Shown here in pieces: positions 62,597 to 64,000 of a stretch of 64,000 bases of DNA. Source of the stretch: Peptoniphilus sp. KCTC 25270 (lineage in GTDB: Bacteria; Bacillota; Clostridia; Tissierellales; Peptoniphilaceae); the NCBI RefSeq assembly GCF_021012875.1, contig NZ_JAJMZJ010000001.1, forward strand, positions 248,001 to 312,000, written 5' to 3'. The notes below the pieces were generated by a model. That model saw nothing but the letters and a program-made list of their open reading frames with translations. It was not told the DNA's origin and did no database searches. Position numbers and translations under genes: made by a program. How positions within the stretch are numbered: position 1 is the first letter of the stretch; every line of letters begins with the position of its first letter.

Positions 62597-64000
62597 GATA
62601 TTTTCAAGTCCTCTTCGTCATTTTTTTTGTTTTTTCGTTTTTTCCATAGGAAGAAGGCAAGGGCTGCGATTACTAAGAAGAAACCAGAAAGGCCAATAAT
62701 CATAGGAAGATTGGAACCGTTATCTTCGGACATTTCTTCTTCAGTCACGGGCGCCTCTTCCTCTACATTTACACTAAAAGGCTGAATAACTTCTTGTGTT
62801 TTTCCCGTAGGATCGTCATAGGTAATTATGATTTCTCCCGTTTGTTCCCCTGATTTTTCGGGGGTTAGATTTACGTTATAGGTTTCAGAGGCTCCTGCTT
62901 GAATCGTACCTGCATAATAAGTAGAAGTATCTGGAGTAAAATTCCCTCGAACTTTAACCATGACGTTTCCTAAATTACTGCGCCCAGTATTAATAAATTC
63001 TAAACTTACAGGAATGGGCACGCCAACAGCTGCACCAGCGGTATCAATAGTGAAGTTTCCCAATTGAATCTCAGATTTTTGCACGACAGGAATCCCAATG
63101 ATTTCAGAAGAAGTATAGGGGTTTCCTTCTTTGTCTTCGTATTCAAAATTGGCCGTAATGGAATAGGTTTTGGCAACCGAATCAGGCGCTGTAGTCAACG
63201 TGAGTTCCTTGCTTGCATATTTTCTAGGAGCAATGGATTCAACATGGAAGGTATTGGAACTACCTACCGGAGTAAAAGCAGAAGCTCCGCCTCCGCCTCC
63301 CCCTGAAAGGGCAGATTGCATAGGATTTTCACTATTGCCCGTAGAAACAGGAACACTTTCTGCCGCGTCCGCCGTTAAGGAAACACGAATGTTGCGTACC
63401 GATTTATCTCGATTTGTGTTGAATAAATTTAATTTTAGAGTAAATGGGACTCCCGATTGAACCGTTTCTGGATCGGTTTCATAGCTTTCAATCATAATCT
63501 TAGGAGTATTGGCCCCTAAAGAGGTAGAACTTCCTCCACCACCAGAAGGAGTAATCGGAAGACTCCCTCCGCCACCAGAAGGGATAGAGCCTGATAAATC
63601 TCCCATAGAAGGAGCTGGGGAAGAAGGGATATTTATAGAGGAATCACTTGCCTCAGGGTTTCCATCGTTTCCTCCAGGGAGAGGAATCATATCTCCAATA
63701 TTTCCCGTAATCTGCTGTCCTCCATTTTCAACTTTCACAGTGACCGTTTGCATGGATTCTTGCATTTTTCCTGTAGATTCATCTATGTAGGCTAAATATA
63801 GTACAATAGGATAATTTTTATTTTGTGCGTTATTAGTAATTTTGAAATCAAATAAATAGGATTCCTTTTGTTCTGGTGCAAAATACTTGCTATTCACTTG
63901 GCTAACAGACTTTGGAACCAAACCTTGCAAATCTTGGCTAATGGCTTTAATGACAACATTTTTAGCTCCCACACTGCTGCTATTATAAATACTAAAACCA
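62593..64000 (-). CDS. CARDB-like membrane-anchored surface protein, 5' end missing
   Basis: The reading frame stays open to base 64000, so the N-terminus lies outside the window. The visible 469 residues hold CARDB-type beta domains (COG1361-like), two glycine-rich linkers (near residues 140-165 and 225-232 of the visible part), a membrane helix near the C-terminus and a basic tail. It is an exported protein anchored by its C-terminus. Coupling to the permease gene (four-base overlap) suggests a surface component of a MacB-type ABC system. Confidence 0.8.
   Translation of the reverse strand, partial: GFSIYNSSSVGAKNVVIKAISQDLQGLVPKSVSQVNSKYFAPEQKESYLFDFKITNNAQNKNYPIVLYLAYIDESTGKMQESMQTVTVKVENGGQQITGNIGDMIPLPGGNDGNPEASDSSINIPSSPAPSMGDLSGSIPSGGGGSLPITPSGGGGSSTSLGANTPKIMIESYETDPETVQSGVPFTLKLNLFNTNRDKSVRNIRVSLTADAAESVPVSTGNSENPMQSALSGGGGGGASAFTPVGSSNTFHVESIAPRKYASKELTLTTAPDSVAKTYSITANFEYEDKEGNPYTSSEIIGIPVVQKSEIQLGNFTIDTAGAAVGVPIPVSLEFINTGRSNLGNVMVKVRGNFTPDTSTYYAGTIQAGASETYNVNLTPEKSGEQTGEIIITYDDPTGKTQEVIQPFSVNVEEEAPVTEEEMSEDNGSNLPMIIGLSGFFLVIAALAFFLWKKRKNKKNDEEDLKIS

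Noticed and set aside
1-64000. CRISPR arrays, insertion sequences or prophage
   Set aside because: I found no repeat arrays, transposase or phage genes in the coding complement.

Overview
This 64 kb window is AT-rich chromosomal DNA with strong AGGAGG ribosome-binding sites, UUCG-type terminators and dense short-overlap operons. The gene set points to an anaerobic, amino-acid-fermenting low-GC Gram-positive (Bacillota, Clostridia or Tissierellia-like). Evidence includes a flavodiiron protein, superoxide reductase, acyl-CoA dehydrogenase with EtfBA, a CoA transferase, Veg, RNase M5, a large Firmicutes-type SRP RNA, a tryptophan T-box and SLH-domain surface proteins. The species cannot be named from this sequence. 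No phage, IS element or CRISPR array was seen.

Layout. 1-1078: end of an RluA-type pseudouridine synthase gene, 6S RNA, and a convergent universal stress protein. 1401-8404: pyrimidine operon pyrB-pyrK-pyrD-carA-carB behind an attenuated leader. 8455-13954: ATP-grasp ligase, T-box-controlled tryptophan transporter, then ecfA1-ecfA2-ecfT-truA. 14034-16827: D-aspartate-ligase-like ATP-grasp enzyme, a TtcA-like protein and exonuclease III. 16861-22464: flavodiiron protein, CoA transferase, and on the minus strand a glutathione-reductase-like enzyme and an alanine/glycine symporter. 22780-27718: metG-tatD-rnmV-rsmA-arsR plus a glutaredoxin. 27824-35811: secreted SLH proteins (C69 dipeptidase, 5'-nucleotidase), a DUF1002 protein and small redox proteins. 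35874-37920: veg, ispE and a degenerate MurI-like gene. 37928-38344: tRNA-Ser and SRP RNA (minus). 38363-42380: birA, trmL, a nuclease-helicase and superoxide reductase (minus). 42560-48767: rRNA methyltransferase, cobalamin adenosyltransferase, RsbU-like phosphatase, bcd-etfB-etfA. 48924-52740: CarD, PIN/TRAM protein, acetyltransferase, an AcpS-NnrD fusion and MazF. 52833-60711: a continuous run of cell-wall polymer genes ending in transketolase. 60812-64000: FMN-binding lipoprotein, then on the minus strand an ABC permease and a truncated CARDB-like surface protein.

How the genes fit together. The two SLH proteins need a pyruvylated secondary wall polymer, and csaB, tagA, a Wzy-like polymerase and a glycosyltransferase lie in one operon here. 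The redox genes (flavodiiron protein, superoxide reductase, MsrB, glutaredoxins, reductase) fit an oxygen-sensitive anaerobe. Bcd-EtfAB and the CoA transferase fit butyrate-type or amino-acid fermentation.

Most notable: the carbamoyl-phosphate synthase small subunit has lost all three glutaminase triad residues while the rest of the operon is intact, which suggests ammonia-dependent pyrimidine synthesis. Other unusual items are a MurI-like protein lacking both catalytic cysteines, a fused AcpS-NnrD, a PIN/TRAM gene whose ribosome-binding site leads to no standard start codon, and a solitary MazF.
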